A stretch of DNA of 64,000 bases from Scleromitrula shiraiana. Lineage: Eukaryota > Ascomycota > Leotiomycetes > Helotiales > Sclerotiniaceae. The notes under the pieces were generated by a model. It saw nothing but the letters and a program-made list of their open reading frames with translations, was not told where the DNA came from and made no database searches. The DNA lies in NCBI GenBank assembly GCA_028455995.1, contig JABELC010000003.1, positions 1,674,001 to 1,738,000 on the forward strand. Direction: 5' to 3'. Below, piece by piece: positions 60,481 to 64,000 of this stretch (within the stretch, counting starts at the first letter, position 1; every line of letters starts with the position of its first letter). A program made the position numbers and the translations under genes.

Positions 60481-62774
60481 GTTTCGTAATGCCTTTTTCA
60501 TCATCATTGTCATTACTATTTGATTCCCATTTGGTCGCCGATCAGAAGAGGCACATTGTGTTACACAAGGAGCTAAGGGGTTGAGGAAAGTCATTTCATT
60601 CTCGGCAGGCGTACCGGGTCTTGATGTCAGTTCTGCACGATATGATAAGAAATTGCCATGCGAAGTCGATTTATGAAATGCACTGGGGTCTAGATTGAAA
60701 TTGTTGGAATGGGATAGAAATCTTTGCACGACACAGCACATGAGGCATGGTAGAAAGCGCTTTCTTATGCTGGAGGGGTGCCGGGTTGCATAATGAGACA
60801 TGAATCTCTCTTAATTTTCTAGTTTCATTCTTTCGGGTTTCTGTCTGTCTGACACAAATGCAATTAGTATTACAAAGTAGTAACGAGAAAAATGAACATA
60901 TATTTTGGGTTGGTCTTAACCTTGAGGTATAATCCTTTGACTATACTTGATGTCGTGATAAGCCAACATGAGAAATTGAATCATCTCATTATGTGCTGTC
61001 TCGTCATGTGAACCAGAATCTTACCTCACACCAGCGCTTGCTTGCCTGCTTGTTTGTTTGACCATACCTCAGAGTACCATCGCGTTTCTTCAAACCTAGG
61101 ATCGACAATCTTATCTAATCTTACAATACAATTTGCACGTCGTATCTTTCTTATGCTGCCGCTGCAGAATGTGGTTGTATTTTTATTTCCATCATCCATG
61201 TATCATTGCTTACCAGTTTCTGTATTGTATTATTCTTCAACGAGAAATTGATTCGAAAAGGCATCGTGCGATCATCATCTTAAATTTTCAAATCCCGTAA
61301 TAGCTTGCCTTATTTTCATGGATATTACTTTCTTTCTCACACCAAAGGAGCAGAAAAATACAATGCCTCATTCCATGTCATGTCATCCCACATCACTAAC
61401 GAGACCAACAAATCCATACCAGGGGTTTTGCTTTCCACCATTGATAACTCTCCACATATTACACCATACATCCCACATCGTATCAATATCAACGTCGGCA
61501 TCAACGTCTATCATTCGTGCGCTCGGTACGGGCACCTGCATCTACGGCAATGTGAATGTCATGTACGTACATATGCGAGCGGGATTCATGCTGCGGAATC
61601 CCGTTTTCGCCCCCATTTATTTTCGTTACTTTACTATCCTCCTTTTTTCCCCTTGGATAGGTGCCATGGATTAGAACGAGTCTAGATCTTAGGTTGAGAA
61701 TGGAGTTAGAATTTTCCGTGATAATGAGCTGAGGGTGCTTGAGCAAGTACACAGACAAAAACATATCTGTTCATGTAGGGTGAAAGTTCATTTAGAAATC
61801 TTACAGTACCTCCTCATTGTATGACACGCTTACTAGTGTCAATGATGGACCATTCATTTTCACTCAATTTTAATATATCGCTCACATGATAGTGGTATGT
61901 TTCGCGAAGCCAAGTGCTGTCTACAGTAGTATGATTCATTATTTTCTAGCCTTTTAATCTCATCTATTCGCACTATTATTGGAAAAGTGAATGAAGACTG
62001 CATTGGCGGTGAACTTGCAGCAAACTAAATATACGATGTTATTGCATGAAAAGGAAGTTCCTTGAGATTTGAGTCGTCTTTCTAGTGGTTTCCAAAGGAG
62101 ATTTTATGGCATGTCTGCTTTCTGCGTATTTTGTTTTATTCCATCCCCACCAAATGCAAAACTGAGAAAGTAACATTTATTTTTGAAGCTTGGAGTCTTA
62201 GTTACGCTGAGCTGGTTGCTCAGAAAAATGGTTAGTTCAGCACTTCGAGGAGAAGATATCGGCGATAAAAAGGAAAGAGCGCTCTTGATAGTTTCTTACC
62301 AATGGCCGACGATCTTATGTCCATACGTGCACACTTCATCTTCATTTCAACGCATATCACCTCCGAGTTTAAGATGTCTAAAATCACGTTGAATACTTTG
62401 CTTGTTCATCCAGGAGTAATACAGAAGCAGTAATAGAGAGGCAGTAAGTGAAACAGTCTGAGCTAGTCTTTGTAAATGTGTTTGTACCCTATATTAAGGC
62501 ATTTCAATTCTAAGTTCATCAAATCATAACAGTGGGGAAGAAGTGGCACAAAGATTGTTCATAATTTCATAATCGATATATTGATAAATTGAAACATTGA
62601 AACAATAATCATTAACAAACAACTTCAAGAGACTAAAGCCTGTGCAGCAATGAGTGTGTAGCCTCCTACATTGCGATAGTTGTAGTTGGCAGAGATATCC
62701 TTTTTTCTTTCTCTTACGACAGATAACTGCGTCGATAAAATACCATTCTCAAATACGCAATGTTATACGGGACC
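60481..62774. other. Intergenic between Ser-rich gene and PSD-like gene
   Basis: About 2.3 kb. Short open frames on both strands overlap one another and have no recognisable content. Both neighbouring genes end here (convergent), so promoters are not expected. Confidence 0.55.
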
Positions 62775-64000
62775 TTAACGAAGAGGCACAGCCTCTCTGT
62801 AATGAGCCTTGCACATTTTCTCGCCATAATAGAAATGTTCACCAGCCTCCATATCTGGGAAATTGGAGACTCTCGCCTTCTCCTCAAACATCATCACGCA
62901 ATCAGATCCCCCGAAAGCAAAGTGTGAAATCTCATCACCCTTCTTGACAGTCTTACCAAGAAGTTCCTTGTTCACAACAACAGAAGAAACACAGGCCATA
63001 CCGATAGGCAGGATAGCGACCCGGCCCAATTTATCGTTGTTGATCATGATAATTCCACGGGTCTGCAAGAATTGATAGCCAGGTGTGTCTGGAGCATCAA
63101 GTGTCTTTACACCTTCAGGATCCCTATTCTTTTTAGTTGGAGAGATGCGGCGGCAAGGGGATAGATAGTTATGGCCTCCTGCCTTTTCGTCTTTCTTGAG
63201 AAGTATCTCAATATATGCAGCGCCTGGAATCACATCGATAATTTCGACTTTTCCAGAGACAGCAGCATGTTGTCGATGATAGTCAAAGGTGTTGAGGAAC
63301 GAATGCGTCCAGACTCCATCTTTGAAGATTTCTCCGTATGTTTTCTTTGGGTTAGATCCAGGAACCTCCTGTTTACCGTATTTGCCGAGCAAGTCCCCTA
63401 CCTTCCATGGGAGATTCTTGAGTACCACTTCCGACTCATCAGTAATCGTAAAAGCCCCAGCGAAGGTAGAATCCGCGGGGAAAGCAACAACGTGGTCATC
63501 ATCTGGAGATTCAACTTCGCGAGGTTCTTTGAGTTTGCGATGGAAGAAATCATTGAAACACTTCCAATTACTGGGATCCTCCGCTTCGAATACACGGAAC
63601 TTGTAATTGTCAGCGTTTTAACTATAAGAGGTGAGCATTGATTATTCACATACTTGCGGCGAGTTCCGGAAACTGGTGAATGACGCTTCATTCCATGATT
63701 CTGGTTTGTTCATAAAGTCGCCAATGGTTTGTGCGTATCGTACAACCCAGTCAGATAGGGGAGTGAGTGGCTTATTTATACTCTTCGGAAGAATCTCGAC
63801 TTGGCGAGGACCTAGAGGCTCTTGCGCGAGGACGAAGTAGAAGAGGCAAATAATATAATAAATGTCTCGACCGTTGGTGCTCTCAGTGGGGATCCACCCT
63901 CGAACCAACCAATCTGCAAAATCAAGGAATCCCTTGCCAGACTTGATGCCATACTTGGCGAAATCTGGTATGTCTGCTTTCAAAGCATTCCTGACAGCAG
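62775..64000 (-). CDS. Phosphatidylserine decarboxylase family protein, 5' end beyond window
   Basis: Exons 63599-62775 and 64000-63654 (54-nt intron, GTATGT donor, GCTGAC branch, AAG acceptor) give about 390 residues; the frame is open to the window edge, so the start lies outside. The order fits PSD enzymes: FNDFFHRKL, FPADSTFAGAF, WTHSFLNTFDYHRQHA (the H-x-H-R/H-x-H type region), GIIMINNDKLGRVAILPIGM and a C-terminal FAFGGSDCVMMFE. PSDs self-cleave at a G-S-[ST] motif to make a pyruvoyl group; here the site reads GGSD. Instead of a mitochondrial N-terminus it has a soluble region with FADWLVRGWIP, as in the PSD-like proteins fungi use beyond bulk PE synthesis. Substrate may be phosphatidylserine or an amino acid. 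Confidence 0.85.

Overview
The window is nuclear DNA of a filamentous ascomycete, most likely a leotiomycete near Botrytis/Sclerotinia (the lineage is an inference from gene style, not a search). Support: introns of about 50-80 nt with GT...AG ends and CTAAC/CTGAC-like branch sites; fungus-type genes (MDM12 of ERMES, NGG1/Ada3 of SAGA, a fused BTA1 betaine-lipid synthase, single-chain urease, a Prs5-type PRPP synthetase); and two blocks of almost pure A+T that still encode retrotransposon proteins with G:C to A:T decay, the signature of repeat-induced point mutation (RIP).

Layout. 1-4.6 kb: RIP-degraded Ty1/copia element on the + strand (reverse transcriptase fossil at 2.64-3.01 kb) with one island of normal base composition at 3.42-3.53 kb. 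5.2-6.0 kb: decayed multi-membrane-span protein gene. 8.7-9.2 kb: RNA polymerase III subunit RPC17/RPC9 (-). 10.5-11.9 kb: PRS5-type PRPP synthetase (+). 13.4-16.4 kb: seven-exon urease (+) with all metal and catalytic residues and a cluster of GATA sites upstream. 18.8-20.5 kb: membrane-bound RING-H2 protein (-). 22.7-24.8 kb: NGG1 (+). 25.5-27.9 kb: two unrecognised genes (+). 28.4-40.6 kb: nested RIP block, a 6.8-kb Ty3/gypsy element (-) with about 80-bp terminal repeats beside a Ty1/copia fragment (-) that keeps zinc-knuckle, protease and integrase remnants. 41.2-43.8 kb: BTA1 (-). 45.0-50.05 kb: compact housekeeping cluster NOC2 (-), VPS28 (+), MDM12 (-). 50-62.7 kb: gene-poor and rich in simple repeats, with a small Cys-rich gene at about 53 kb and a Ser-rich 140-residue gene at 60 kb. 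62.8-64 kb: 3' part of a phosphatidylserine-decarboxylase-family gene (-) that runs off the right edge.

Together the genes are mostly independent housekeeping functions: nitrogen release from urea, PRPP supply, Pol III transcription, SAGA transcription control, ribosome export, endosomal sorting, ER-mitochondria lipid transfer and lipid synthesis. Three touch membrane lipids (BTA1, MDM12, the PSD-like enzyme) but are not clustered. The most unusual signals are the short stretches of normal composition that survive at retroelement ends, a terminal-repeat pair that differs only by transitions, a motif shared by the right borders of both AT blocks, and a urease intron with a GTCCGA donor.
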